From Berryella wangjianweii (GTDB lineage Bacteria > Actinomycetota > Coriobacteriia > Coriobacteriales > Eggerthellaceae), in NCBI GenBank assembly GCA_013201155.1, contig CP053716.1, positions 496,001-560,000 of the forward strand: a DNA stretch of 64,000 nt, read 5' to 3'. Position 1 is the stretch's first letter; each line of letters opens with the position of its first letter. Below the pieces are notes generated by a model, which was given only the letters and a program-made list of their open reading frames with translations, did not search any database and had not been told where the DNA came from. The translations under genes were made by a program, and so were the position numbers. Positions 50,500 to 59,849 of the stretch are shown one piece after another.

Positions 50500-52020
50500 A
50501 TGAGCGAGGGGACGAAGAAGTTCTCATTCACCAGCGTCATACTGTCGGTGATCTGCGTGGTGTTCGTGGCCGAGGCCGCCGCACCCGCCGCTGCCATCGG
50601 CAACCAGCAGTTCTTCTGGTGGATATTCCTCATCATCACCTTCCTGCTGCCCTATGGCATGGTGGTGGCCGAACTGGGCACCGCCTACGATTCGGACGGC
50701 GGGCTGTACGACTGGGTGCGCGACGCCCTGGGCGACCGCTGGGGAGCCCGCGTGGCCTGGTACTACTGGATCAACTTCCCGCTGTGGATCGCCTCGCTGG
50801 CAACCCTGTTCCCCACCATTCTGGGAATGGTGCTGGGCATCGAGCTGAGCCTGTGGCCCAGCCTGGCGATCGAGCTTGCCTTCGTGTGGATCGTGGTGCT
50901 GATGAGCTTTTCCAAGGTGTCCGACTCCGCCTGGATCCTGAACGGCGGTGCGGCGCTGAAGGTGCTGATCGCCGTCGTGGTGGGCGTGCTGGGCATCTGG
51001 TATGCCCTGACCAACGGATTCGCGGGCGACATGTCGCCGGGCACCTTCCTGCCCGACCTCACCAACACCAGCGCGCTCACCTATCTGTCGATCATCCTGT
51101 TCAACTTCATGGGCTTCGAGGTGGTGTGCACCTTCGCGCGCGACATGAGGAACCCCTCGCGCGACATCCCCAAGGCGATCATCATGGGCGGCCTGGCCAT
51201 TGGCGCGATCTACCTGTTCTGCTCGTTTGGAATCGGCGCCGCGATCCCCGCCGACCAGATCGACCCCGACTTCGGCATGATCTACGCCGTGGCCACCATG
51301 GTGGGAGCCTCATCGCCCCTGTTCGTTGGCGTGTGCCTGGTGTTTCTGGTCACCCTGTTCGCCAACATGGCCTCGTGGTCGTTCGGCGTGAACTTCGTGG
51401 CAGACTATGCCGCCAGGCACGGCAACATGCCCAAGGTGTTCAGCCATGAGAGCGCCAAGACCGGCATGCCCACCGGCGCCGCGGTGGTGAACGGCGCAGT
51501 GGCCTCGGCTGCCCTGATGCTGCAGCTGATTCCCATCCCCGCCATCAGCGAGGGCATCTTCTGGATGCTGTTCTCGATGAACGTCGTGTTCCTGCTGCTG
51601 TCCTACATCCCCATGTTCCCCGCCTTCCTGAAGCTGCGCCGGGTGGACGCCAAGCGCCCGCGCGTGTTCCGCTTCCCCTTCACCGGCGCGCTGATGGGCG
51701 TGGCCCTGGCGGTGCCGGTGATCGAGCTGGCCGCCTCGATCGTGGCTACCGTGGTGCCCCTGTCGGGCGACGAGGTGGCCGACAAGCTGCCCATGCTGAT
51801 CAGCGTGATCGTATTCATACTGGCCGGCGAGGGCGTCCGGGTGTGGTCGGCGCGCGGCAGGGCCGAGGAGTTCGCGGGCCTGACCCCCGCGCTGGCAGCT
51901 GAGCGCCTGGCCGAGGAGCAGGTCGCGCCGCGAACCGAGGGTCAGGCTGATGAGCAGGCGGGAAGCGCGAAGGATTCCGACGAGGGCCGCCCCGAAGCCG
52001 CCGCCGGGGCGTCGAGCTGA
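50500..52020 (+). CDS. aguD: APC-family agmatine/putrescine antiporter
   Basis: A 506-residue transporter of the APC superfamily with about 12 helices: FTSVILSVICVVFVAEAAAPAAAIGNQQFFWW at the first helices (GNQQFFWWIF), GGLYDWVRDALGDRWGARVAWYYWINFPLW in helices 2-3 (GGLYDWVRDALG) and LFNFMGFEVVCTFARDMRNPSRDIPKA as the consensus substrate/loop region. The C-terminal 60 residues form a charged cytoplasmic tail. By position between putrescine carbamoyltransferase and agmatine deiminase, it most likely imports agmatine while exporting putrescine, saving energy. ATG at 50500 behind AAGGAG. The 64-bp gap to ptcA is consistent with one operon. Confidence 0.8.
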   Translation: MSEGTKKFSFTSVILSVICVVFVAEAAAPAAAIGNQQFFWWIFLIITFLLPYGMVVAELGTAYDSDGGLYDWVRDALGDRWGARVAWYYWINFPLWIASLATLFPTILGMVLGIELSLWPSLAIELAFVWIVVLMSFSKVSDSAWILNGGAALKVLIAVVVGVLGIWYALTNGFAGDMSPGTFLPDLTNTSALTYLSIILFNFMGFEVVCTFARDMRNPSRDIPKAIIMGGLAIGAIYLFCSFGIGAAIPADQIDPDFGMIYAVATMVGASSPLFVGVCLVFLVTLFANMASWSFGVNFVADYAARHGNMPKVFSHESAKTGMPTGAAVVNGAVASAALMLQLIPIPAISEGIFWMLFSMNVVFLLLSYIPMFPAFLKLRRVDAKRPRVFRFPFTGALMGVALAVPVIELAASIVATVVPLSGDEVADKLPMLISVIVFILAGEGVRVWSARGRAEEFAGLTPALAAERLAEEQVAPRTEGQADEQAGSAKDSDEGRPEAAAGASS

Positions 52021-52279
52021 GCCCGCGAGCCGCGAGCCCTTCCAAGGCGGCAGCCTGGCAGGCGACGAGGGCCCGCAGGCGACGGGCCGAAAGCCAAAAG
52101 GGCGCGCGCCGTTGCCGCAGGGCGCCGCGAAGGCGCGCCGCGCGAACGGCAGGGCAGGCAGGCCAAGGTGAGCAAAGCAAGGCGATGCCTCGGCCACAGA
52201 CCGGCCGCGCGCAGGCAGACGAGGAAAGGCGGGGCGGCATCCGAGCCGTCCCGCAGGCAAGCAACCGAGAGGAGCTGTC

Positions 52280-53413
52280 ATGAGAACCATCACCGAATCG
52301 CAGTCAACCCCCCAGGCCGACGGATTCCGCATGCCCGGCGAGTTCGAGCCGCAGAAGCGCATCTGGATGGCCTGGCCCCGCCGCACCGACACCTGGGCCT
52401 GGGGCGCCAAGCCCGCCCAGCGCCAATACGCTGACGTGGCGCGTGCGATCGCGCAGTTCGAACCCGTGATGATGTGCGTGAACGAAGCCGACTACAAAAA
52501 CGCCAAGGCCGTGTTCGAAGACGACGAGGCCATCCATGTGATCGAGATGACCACCGACGACGCGTGGCTGCGCGACACCTGCTGCACCTTCGTGGTGAAC
52601 GACGAGGGAGAGGTGCGGGCCAACCACTGGCATTTCAACGCCTACGGGGGCTTCCACGACGGCCTGTACTTCCCCTGGGACAAGGACGAGCAGATCGGCA
52701 TGAAGGTTGCCGAGCTGGCGGGCGTGCGGCGCTATCGCCCCGACTCGTTCATCCTGGAAGGCGGCTCGTTTCATGTGGACGGCGAGGGAACCGTGATCAC
52801 CACCGACATGTGCCTGCTGTCGCCCGGCCGCAACCCTGACATGAGCCGAGAGCAGATCGAGCAGTATCTGCGCTCGTATCTGAACTGCGACAAGGTGATC
52901 TGGGTGAAGGACGGCATCGATCCCGAGGAAACCAACGGGCACATCGACGACGTGGCCCAGTACGTGGCTCCCGGCAAGGTGCTGTGCATCTGGACCGACG
53001 ACCCCGCCTATCCCTTCTACCACGCGTGCCACGAGGCCTACGACACCCTGTCGCGCGCCACCGACGCCAAGGGGCGCCGTCTGGAGGTAACCAAGGTCTG
53101 CATGCCCCAGGCCCCTCTGTTCATGGACCAGGCGTCGTGCGACAGCATCGACGTCGACGAGAACGCCGAGCCACGCGTGGCCGACGAGCCTCTGATCGCC
53201 TCGTACATGAACTTCCTGATCGTGAACGGCGGCGTGATCGTGCCCCAGTACGGCGACAAGAACGACGCCCTAGCGCTTCAGCAGATCCAGGACGCCTTCG
53301 ACGCCGCCTACGGAAAGGGCGCCTACCGCGCGGTAGGCGTGATGACCGACCAGATCGTGTTCGGCGGCGGCAACATCCACTGCATCACGCAGCAGGAGCC
53401 TGCCGGCAAGTAG
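52280..53413 (+). CDS. aguA: Agmatine deiminase
   Basis: A 377-residue member of the porphyromonas-type peptidyl-arginine deiminase family. It shows MPGEFEPQKRIWMAWP, the DDAWLRDTCCTFV segment, EGGSFHVDGEGTVITTDMCLLSPGRNP (short form: EGGSFHVDGEGT) and the catalytic Cys in GGGNIHCITQQEP (about residue 368). The enzyme hydrolyses agmatine to N-carbamoylputrescine plus ammonia. ATG at 52280 follows GAGAGGAGC. It lies 259 bp after the antiporter gene, in a gap without a recognisable gene. Together with ptcA it gives carbamoyl phosphate. The carbamate kinase (aguC) expected next is not found: the following gene is a BCCT transporter. Confidence 0.95.
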   Translation: MRTITESQSTPQADGFRMPGEFEPQKRIWMAWPRRTDTWAWGAKPAQRQYADVARAIAQFEPVMMCVNEADYKNAKAVFEDDEAIHVIEMTTDDAWLRDTCCTFVVNDEGEVRANHWHFNAYGGFHDGLYFPWDKDEQIGMKVAELAGVRRYRPDSFILEGGSFHVDGEGTVITTDMCLLSPGRNPDMSREQIEQYLRSYLNCDKVIWVKDGIDPEETNGHIDDVAQYVAPGKVLCIWTDDPAYPFYHACHEAYDTLSRATDAKGRRLEVTKVCMPQAPLFMDQASCDSIDVDENAEPRVADEPLIASYMNFLIVNGGVIVPQYGDKNDALALQQIQDAFDAAYGKGAYRAVGVMTDQIVFGGGNIHCITQQEPAGK

Positions 53414-53477
53414 CCGCAAGGCCGTCACGCCCCCCCAAGCTGCCGCACGGTCATCCCGACCCGCCGCAGCCCGCAGT

Positions 53478-53503
53478 GCGCGACCCGCCCCGGCGGGTCG
53501 CGC
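53478..53503. terminator. 12-bp GC-rich hairpin after the agmatine deiminase gene
   Basis: GCGCGACCCGCC (53478-53489) and GGCGGGTCGCGC (53492-53503) pair perfectly. It sits 64 bp after the stop with no T-run. Confidence 0.6.
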
Positions 53504-53830
53504 GCGCTTCGCACCTCCCCCGCCCACCGCGGGCGAGTCGGCCACGCAAGCGCCGCGAACAGGGCGCCAAGACCGAGCGACGAACGCACGCGATGGCCGG
53601 CGATGCGACGGGAATCGGACGGCCGGAGCCGGACGATGCCCGCACGCCAAAAAATAACTGCCAGCCATATCGCGCAAAGCTCTTTTCTTCATGGGGTGCC
53701 TCGCCCTGAAATCGGCGCAATAAAACTCATTGTTATCGCAGTTTAAACAACGAATCTAACCGACATACCACATCATATGGTATGCTAGAGGCGTATTCTG
53801 GAAAATAAAGCTAAATATTGAGGTGCATGC
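53504..53830. other. Gap before the BCCT transporter, AT-rich promoter half
   Basis: No gene. The last 130 bp are AT-rich, with an operator-like inverted repeat (separate entry) and a TATGCT -10-like hexamer at 53781-53786. Confidence 0.4.
53764..53784 (+). promoter_or_regulatory. Perfect inverted repeat CATACCA-N7-TGGTATG before the BCCT gene
   Basis: Arms at 53764-53770 and 53778-53784, 47 bp upstream of the start and overlapping a -10-like hexamer. Such a site would suit a repressor controlling uptake of the osmolyte or quaternary amine. Confidence 0.5.
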
Positions 53831-55801
53831 ATGTCTGACGCAACGAGCTCATCGAACCCTACGCCCGCACGTCCGAATCTCACTCCATCCCCCGAATCCG
53901 CAGCCGCCGACAAGGCGCCACGGACGGCGCTGTCCCCCGAGGAACGAGCCCGCCGCCAGCGACAGGCGCGGGAAGACCTTCGACGCAGCATGCGCGACCT
54001 GTCCGCCATGCACACGCCCGACCGCAACCAGGACCTGACCAGCGGTCTGGCATCCTCCGAGCCCGAGGCTCCCGCACCCGACCCCAACGACTCCACCGGC
54101 AAGAAGCGCCGCATCACCGCGGTGTTCTGGATCGCCCTGGGCATCATGGGGCTGCTGCTGGGGCTGAGCATCGCCCTGCCCGAGCAGTTCGCCCGGGTCA
54201 CCAAAGGCGCCACCAGCCTCATCACCACGCAGCTGGGCTGGTACTACCTGCTGCTGGTCAGCATCATCGTGATCGTGTGCACCCTGATCGCCGCCAGTCC
54301 CATGGGCCGCGTTCCCCTGGGCGACCACGGCGAGAGCCCGCGCTTCTCGCGCGGGTCGTGGATCGCCATGCTGTTCTCGGCCGGCATGGGCATCGGCCTG
54401 GTGTTCTACGGCGCCGCCGAGCCGCTGATCCTGTTCGCCAGTCATACCCCCAACGCCGACCCGGGCACCATCGCCGCCCTGCGCGACGCCTTCCAGTACT
54501 CGTTCTTCCACTGGGGCATCTCGGCGTGGGCCGTGTACGGCATCGTGGCCCTGGCCATCGCGTACTTCCGCTTCCGCAAGAAGGAGCGCTCGCTGGTGTC
54601 GGCCACCCTGAAGCCGCTCATCGGCGACAAGGCCGACGGCCCCATCGGCAGCATCGTGGACGCCATCACCGCCGTGGCCACCATCATCGGCGTGGCCACC
54701 AGTCTGGGACTGGGAACCATCCAGATCAACGGCGGCCTGAACTACCTGTTCGGCGTGCCCATGAGCACCGAAGTGCAGCTGATCATCATCGGCGTGGCCA
54801 CCGTGCTGTACCTAGGATCGGCCATGTCGGGCCTCACCAAGGGCGTGCAGTTCCTGTCCAACGCCAACGTGGTGATCGCCGTGATCTTGCTGGCCGTGAT
54901 CATGGTGGTTGGCCCCACCGCGCAGATCATGAACGTGGTCACCTCCACCATCGGCTCGTACGTGCAGGGCTTCGTGAACATGTCGTTCGACGTGGCCCCC
55001 TTCCACGAGGCGCGGCACAAGTGGATCGAGTCGTGGACGATCTTCTACTGGGCGTGGTGGATCGCCTGGTCGCCCTTCGTGGGCGTGTTCATCGCGCGCA
55101 TCTCGCGCGGGCGCACGATCCGCGAGTTCCTGGTATGCGTGCTGCTGGTACCCACGGCGTTCAGCTGCATCTGGTTCGCCGCCTTCGGCTCGCTGTCCAC
55201 CAACGCGCAGATCGCAGGCGCGAACCTGGCCTCCATGCCCGTGGACACCATGCTGTTCGCCACGCTGGCCGAGTACCCGCTGGGCCCCATCCTGTCGGTA
55301 GTGGCCCTGATCCTGATCGCATCGTTCTTCGTCACCTCGGCCGACTCGGCCACGTTCGTGCTGGGCATGATCACCGAGAACGGCAGCCTCACCCCCCGAC
55401 CCACCACCAAGCTGGTATGGGGCCTGCTGCTGTCGGCCATCGCCGCCGTGCTGCTTCTGAACGGCGGACTGAACGCCCTGCAGGACGTGCTGATCATATG
55501 CGCCCTGCCCTTCTCGCTGATCGTGGTGGCCATGACCGTGGCCCTGGTGAAGGAGCTCAATCACGAACGACGTGCCATGGGCCTGTTCTTCTTCCCGCAG
55601 GCGCTGCCCACCGAGGACAAGCCGTTCCGCTCGTATGACGACGACGAGCCCGAAACCGCCGACCTGCCGGAATGGGTGCAGACCGAGTCCGACTCCCAGC
55701 CGGGCTCGGGGGCCGCGGACGAGCAGGCCGCCGCGGATGCGGGCACCGCGAGCACGGACGAGCCCCGGGACGCTCGCGCGCCCGAGCCGCATCAGGCCTA
55801 G
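53831..55801 (+). CDS. BCCT-family betaine/carnitine/choline-type transporter
   Basis: A 656-residue transporter. A hydrophilic N-terminal extension (about 95 residues, charged, Pro/Ser-rich) precedes 12 helices. Landmarks include GMGIGLVFYGAAEP at the glycine-rich segment of helix 3, FFHWGISAWAVYGI, and the BCCT signature WTIFYWAWWIAWSPFVGVFIARISRGRT (short form: FYWAWWIAWSPFVG), which carries the aromatic cage that holds trimethylammonium groups. The C-terminal tail is acidic. It imports glycine betaine, carnitine, choline or similar compounds with sodium or by exchange. ATG at 53831; AGGTGC precedes it. It lies 417 bp beyond agmatine deiminase, with its own promoter. An anaerobe may demethylate or reduce the imported amine. 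Confidence 0.9.
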   Translation: MSDATSSSNPTPARPNLTPSPESAAADKAPRTALSPEERARRQRQAREDLRRSMRDLSAMHTPDRNQDLTSGLASSEPEAPAPDPNDSTGKKRRITAVFWIALGIMGLLLGLSIALPEQFARVTKGATSLITTQLGWYYLLLVSIIVIVCTLIAASPMGRVPLGDHGESPRFSRGSWIAMLFSAGMGIGLVFYGAAEPLILFASHTPNADPGTIAALRDAFQYSFFHWGISAWAVYGIVALAIAYFRFRKKERSLVSATLKPLIGDKADGPIGSIVDAITAVATIIGVATSLGLGTIQINGGLNYLFGVPMSTEVQLIIIGVATVLYLGSAMSGLTKGVQFLSNANVVIAVILLAVIMVVGPTAQIMNVVTSTIGSYVQGFVNMSFDVAPFHEARHKWIESWTIFYWAWWIAWSPFVGVFIARISRGRTIREFLVCVLLVPTAFSCIWFAAFGSLSTNAQIAGANLASMPVDTMLFATLAEYPLGPILSVVALILIASFFVTSADSATFVLGMITENGSLTPRPTTKLVWGLLLSAIAAVLLLNGGLNALQDVLIICALPFSLIVVAMTVALVKELNHERRAMGLFFFPQALPTEDKPFRSYDDDEPETADLPEWVQTESDSQPGSGAADEQAAADAGTASTDEPRDARAPEPHQA

Positions 55802-56308
55802 TCGCGCAGCCCTGACGCACCGCGCGCATCGAGGGGTCGCTCGGCGTCGCCGGATGCGAACCCCGCGCGCTGGTCGATTGCGCAGGCAACGAGGCAGCGC
55901 GGCTCCGTCACGCGCGGGCGACAAGACGCATGCGTGTGCACGCGTTCACATGCTTCCGCAGGCCGAGGCGATACCGCCCCCCTTCCTGCGGAAGCGATTC
56001 AGGCGGAATCGAGAACATATTCGAATTCACTGAACGTAATCTGTAGGTTACGCCTTCATCTATTTTACACAAAGGGGAGAATCACCCCCTCATCTGCTTA
56101 TAGGCAAAAGTTTCTCATCGTTTACCCAGGCGCTATGAATCCGTTGAAATAAATATATGATTTAATAATTCACCTATCGGGCTAATAGATCTACAATGTG
56201 CAGCCATGTCGGCTTATCGACGCGTCACATATGGTGCGATGGGAAGGATTCGCAGGTCAATCGCATGATGCCCCGTGACACCCAAGCGAAGCAGAAAGGA
56301 TCACAAGC
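55802..56308. other. 507-bp gap, AT-rich second half
   Basis: No gene seen. Bases 56020-56215 are AT-rich, with TATGATTTAATAATTCACC-type sequence, probably the promoter region for the following surface protein. GC-rich 55,850-55,990 shows no recognisable frame. Confidence 0.45.
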
Positions 56309-57628
56309 ATGATGAAAATGCAGAAGGCCGCCGTTGCTCTGTACGCGACCGCTGCACTGGCTGTAGCCGTGCCGCAGACGCCCGCTTTCGCAGCGGATGC
56401 AGCTGAGCCCGAGCCCGCGAATGCCGCACCGTCGGCCAACGCCGGCGCGGTTGCCACAGCCGATCAGATTTGCCTGAACGTCCACCTGACCGGCGGCGTC
56501 ATCGCACCCGAAACGCTGGCCCAGATGAACCCTGTGCTCATCGCGGCTGACGGCTCGCAGGTCAAGCCCACGGGCGTGAAGGCCAACGGCTTCACGCTCC
56601 TGTTCAACAACGTGCCCGCCGGCGACTACACCCTGAGCTACACGGTTCCCGAGGGCTACCGCTTCGCGCCCGGCAGCACGCGCGGCTTCGGTCCCTACAC
56701 CGCCAGCGGCGAAACCGTCACCGTCACCGCCGGGCACGTCGTGAGCAACCTGTACACTCGCATCGAGAAGGCGCCGGCCATCGCCAAGTTCTTCTACGTC
56801 GACGTCCAGAACATGGATGTGTCCGACGACGAGCTGCATGACATGAGCGTGAAGCTCATGGCCGCCGACGGCACCGAGTTCACGCCCGCCGCCATCATCC
56901 GCAGAGAAGGAGCCTACCCCACCCTCCGGTTCGAGAACATCCCTCTGGGCGACTACACCGTATCCTACACGCTGCCCAGGGGCTACAGCGCGAGCACGCC
57001 GACCGGCTCGCCCCTGCCTGCAAGCGGCGGCACCGCCTCGGTCACCCGCGACTTCATGCAGATGTACCTGAGCCTGACCGCGACTGCCGAGCGCTCGTTC
57101 CTCAACGTGCATCTGAAGAAGGGCTTTGCCAACCCCGCGCTGCTGGCCCAGATGAACCCTGTGCTCATCGCGGCTGACGGCTCGCAGGTCAAGCCCACGG
57201 GCGTGAAGGCCAACGGCTTCACGCTCCTGTTCAACAACGTGCCCGCCGGCGACTACACCCTGAGCTACACGGTTCCCGAGGGCTACCGCTTCGCGCCCGG
57301 CAGCACGCGCAGCTTCGGTCCCTACACCGCCAGCGGCGAAACCGTCACCCTGAAGCCCGGCAGGGTAGCGAACTCCCTGTACACCCGTCTTGAGAAGGTG
57401 GCCGATCAGCCCGCATCCGGCCCTGGTGACAGCGAGGGCGCTGCCGACATGCAGGGCAACGGTGACGACGGGCAGACCAAGATGATGGCCCCCCGGACGT
57501 CGAAGAAGGCCCTGCCTGCCACGGGCGACGCTGCTCTTCCCGCAGCTGCCGGCACCCTTGCCGCCGGCGCCTCGGCAATCGCCGCCGCCGCAGCCCTGCG
57601 CCGGCGCTCGCAGGATCCCCGTCTCTAG
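56309..57628 (+). CDS. Sortase-anchored surface protein with duplicated domain
   Basis: A 439-residue secreted protein: signal peptide 1-28 (ALYATAALAVAVPQTPAFA), then three related units of roughly 105 residues with a prealbumin/Cna-B-like sandwich pattern (NVHLTGGVIAPETLAQMNP, FNNVPAGDYTLSYTVPEGY). Units 1 and 3 are identical over 69 residues but for one; unit 2 (VDVQNMDVSDDELHDMSVKL) is diverged. Then a linker and LPATGDA sorting motif, hydrophobic helix and RRRSQ tail. GDYTLSYTVPEGY-type segments suggest a host-facing Cna-B-like stalk. ATG at 56309 (or 56312), 9 nt after AAAGGA. Followed by a strong terminator and convergent with the histidine-triad gene. Confidence 0.75.
   Translation: MMKMQKAAVALYATAALAVAVPQTPAFAADAAEPEPANAAPSANAGAVATADQICLNVHLTGGVIAPETLAQMNPVLIAADGSQVKPTGVKANGFTLLFNNVPAGDYTLSYTVPEGYRFAPGSTRGFGPYTASGETVTVTAGHVVSNLYTRIEKAPAIAKFFYVDVQNMDVSDDELHDMSVKLMAADGTEFTPAAIIRREGAYPTLRFENIPLGDYTVSYTLPRGYSASTPTGSPLPASGGTASVTRDFMQMYLSLTATAERSFLNVHLKKGFANPALLAQMNPVLIAADGSQVKPTGVKANGFTLLFNNVPAGDYTLSYTVPEGYRFAPGSTRSFGPYTASGETVTLKPGRVANSLYTRLEKVADQPASGPGDSEGAADMQGNGDDGQTKMMAPRTSKKALPATGDAALPAAAGTLAAGASAIAAAAALRRRSQDPRL
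56515..56722 (+). repeat. 208-bp near-identical repeat, copy A
   Basis: Matches 57142-57349 at an exact offset of 627 bp, with one visible difference (GGC versus AGC near 56683/57310). It encodes the conserved part of the first surface domain. Confidence 0.92.
57142..57349 (+). repeat. 208-bp near-identical repeat, copy B
   Basis: The second copy of the 56515-56722 sequence in the same gene and frame. The middle domain between them lacks this identity, which points to recent gene conversion or recombination between units one and three. Confidence 0.92.
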
Positions 57629-57671
57629 CACCTGCAGGCACCGTCGCCGCCTGCGACGCAAGGCGATACGC

Positions 57672-57708
57672 AAGGGAGGCCCGTCATTGACGGGCCTCCC
57701 TTGTTTCT
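57672..57708 (+). terminator. Rho-independent terminator between convergent genes
   Basis: A perfect 15-bp stem (57672-57686 with 57688-57702) with a one-base centre, followed by GTTTCTG. It ends the surface-protein transcript 44 bp after the stop. Confidence 0.8.
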
Positions 57709-57737
57709 GCCTATCGGCGCGCTGTCGGCGGCAGGCC

Positions 57738-59849
57738 TTACGCCACGCTCCCGTTTTCCGCGATCGCCCTGCCGGCAGCGCCCTCAGCGAGGACGGCGGG
57801 CGAAGCGGCATCGCCCAGGGGCGCCGCCTCAGCTGCCGCGGGGGCCTTGGCAAAGTCGGCAGCCGCAGCGTCGCCCGCAGGCGCAGCGCCATCTGCGCCT
57901 GCGCCGACCGTACGCACGCCCGCACTCGTTCCACCGCCCACAGCACGCGCGACGTCGCCATTCTGATCGGCCTCGGAACCCGCAGCGCCCTCGTCGCCAG
58001 GAGCGGTCGCAGCATCCGCGGCATCATCGGCGCTCCGGCCGGCCTCGGCGCCCGCAGCGTCCTCAGACTCAGCGCCGTCGCCGTCGCCGTCGCCCTCGTC
58101 ATCGGCAGCAGCCTTTGCGCCATCCATCTTCTTCACCACGTACGCCTTGCCATGAATCAGCACCGTGCCGTCAGGATTGAACGTCATGCGGCGAAGCGGC
58201 GCATAAGGCAGCTCGAACAGCGCATCCTCAAGCTCGTCCTCGCTCATGCCGTACATCGCGCAGCATTCCTTGATGATCTGGCTGTCGGGCTTGTCAGTGA
58301 CGAAGGGCTCGGGCTCCTCGACGGCAAGGCCGGGATACGCAGAGCTCGGATCCTTCACCTGCATCTTCCACGAGCCGTCGCTGAAGTACACCACCCATCC
58401 GCGGTCCTCCTTCACAATGCGCGTGGCGGTGACGGGCGCATCGGGGGTGGCATCCTGGTCAGGAGCGGCACCGTCGCCCTGACCCGGGCCCGGGTCGGCG
58501 GGAGCCTCCACGCCCGCGTCGGAACCCCACCCATTGCCGTCATTCGGCCGCGCCTCAGGATGAAGCACCAGGTACTTCAGGGTGGCAACCACATCACGCG
58601 CCGTATGGCCACCGAAGCTGGGCGACCCGTCGCGACAGAACTGGATGATCGTATCGATCGACACGTAATGGAAGTGGTCGAGGTGCGGGATCACGAAGCG
58701 CTGGCTGGCGCGGTCGAACCCCGTGGTGTAGGTGAGGTTTCCGTACGTGATGTCCTTCAGCGGCACCAGCAGGGCGGCCTCCACCTCGTCGTAGGTGAAG
58801 CGCTCGCTATCCTGCAAGGGCGGATGGGCCTCTCCGTCCTGCTGATCGTAGTCCTCGATCTTGAGGTGCGGATACAGGGCGCTGGGGTCGGTGTACGTCA
58901 CGCTCTCGGTGCCGTCAGCGTGGTGAAGATGCCAGTGGTCGCCGTGGCGCAGGATGCGCACCACGCGCTTGGGGTCGTTGGGGTCCTCGGTCGTCGGGCC
59001 CGCGGAGCCGCCAGGGGCCGCGCTGCCCCCGTTGCCGGCAGCGCCGCCGTGCCCATCATGGCTTCCCTCGTATTCGCCGATGGTCAGATGCGGGAAGGCC
59101 TTGGACGGGTCCTCGTGGGTGATGTACTCGGTGCCGTCGGCGGTGTACGCATGCCAGTGATCGCCGTGGCGCAGGATCTTCACGATGGGCTTCGAGGCAA
59201 GCTCCTTGACGCTGAGCACGCTGACGAAGCTCAGCCCGGGTGCGGCGGGCGCGGTGCCCGGCGCGGCGGGCGCCGAGGGGGCAACCCACGTTCCCCCGCT
59301 CGCGCCACCCGACATGCCCGCGGTCACCGTCGAGTCTCCGGAGCCGTGCGAACCCTGATACTCTCCGCGCTGAGCCCACGGGTAATAGGCGCTGGGGTCG
59401 GTGTAGGTGATGTACTCTCGCCCATCAGCGGTGTACACATGGTAATGGTCGCCATGACGCAGGATGCGCACCACCGTGTTGGGGTCGAGCTTCGCAAGCT
59501 CGCTGCCCGACAGCACCTTCGCGGTGCTGCCCAGCTGCGAGGCGCTGGCAGCCAGCGAGGGGTCGGTGTAGGTGATGATCTCGCGACCGTCCTTGGTGAA
59601 CACATGCCAGTGGTCGCCGTGCTTCACCACCTTCACGATCTGATCCGCGTCCACCTTGGCGTCTACCAGCACTTCGGTGGTGTTGTCTTCCTTGTACGTA
59701 GTGGCCTTCGGCGCAGAGGCCTCCCCCGCGCTCTCAGAGGCCGCGTCATGCGGCTGCATCGGGCCCTGCAGGCCCCCCACCGCCCAGGCCCCCACGGCAA
59801 CCGAGGCCAGCAGGGCGCATGAGACCCCCGCTGCGACTCTTTTCTTCAT
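57738..59849 (-). CDS. Histidine-triad (Pht-like) zinc-binding surface protein
   Basis: A 703-residue secreted protein: signal peptide/anchor (residues 1-27, ALLASVAVGAWAVGG), then five HxxHxH histidine triads: HGDHWH (77-82), HGDHYH (132-137), HGDHWH (228-233), HGDHWH (302-307) and HLDHFH (389-394). Each lies in a unit IVKVVKHGDHWHVFTKDG ... EYITYTDPS, the Pht repeat known from streptococci. Residues about 430-570 contain further GWVVYFSDGSWKM-like units, and the tail is low-complexity Ala/Asp/Glu-rich. Pht proteins bind zinc and pass it to a lipoprotein importer. It lies downstream of ZnuA-ZnuC-ZnuB on the same strand. ATG at 59849 follows AAAGGAAG. No LPXTG motif is seen, so retention may use the N-terminal helix. 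Confidence 0.85.
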   Translation of the reverse strand: MKKRVAAGVSCALLASVAVGAWAVGGLQGPMQPHDAASESAGEASAPKATTYKEDNTTEVLVDAKVDADQIVKVVKHGDHWHVFTKDGREIITYTDPSLAASASQLGSTAKVLSGSELAKLDPNTVVRILRHGDHYHVYTADGREYITYTDPSAYYPWAQRGEYQGSHGSGDSTVTAGMSGGASGGTWVAPSAPAAPGTAPAAPGLSFVSVLSVKELASKPIVKILRHGDHWHAYTADGTEYITHEDPSKAFPHLTIGEYEGSHDGHGGAAGNGGSAAPGGSAGPTTEDPNDPKRVVRILRHGDHWHLHHADGTESVTYTDPSALYPHLKIEDYDQQDGEAHPPLQDSERFTYDEVEAALLVPLKDITYGNLTYTTGFDRASQRFVIPHLDHFHYVSIDTIIQFCRDGSPSFGGHTARDVVATLKYLVLHPEARPNDGNGWGSDAGVEAPADPGPGQGDGAAPDQDATPDAPVTATRIVKEDRGWVVYFSDGSWKMQVKDPSSAYPGLAVEEPEPFVTDKPDSQIIKECCAMYGMSEDELEDALFELPYAPLRRMTFNPDGTVLIHGKAYVVKKMDGAKAAADDEGDGDGDGAESEDAAGAEAGRSADDAADAATAPGDEGAAGSEADQNGDVARAVGGGTSAGVRTVGAGADGAAPAGDAAAADFAKAPAAAEAAPLGDAASPAVLAEGAAGRAIAENGSVA

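Noticed and set aside
57558-59822. 754-residue plus-strand frame opposite the histidine-triad gene
   Set aside because: It mirrors the high-GC third-codon positions of the minus-strand gene, has low-complexity His/Arg/Val composition, no ribosome binding site and no family resemblance.
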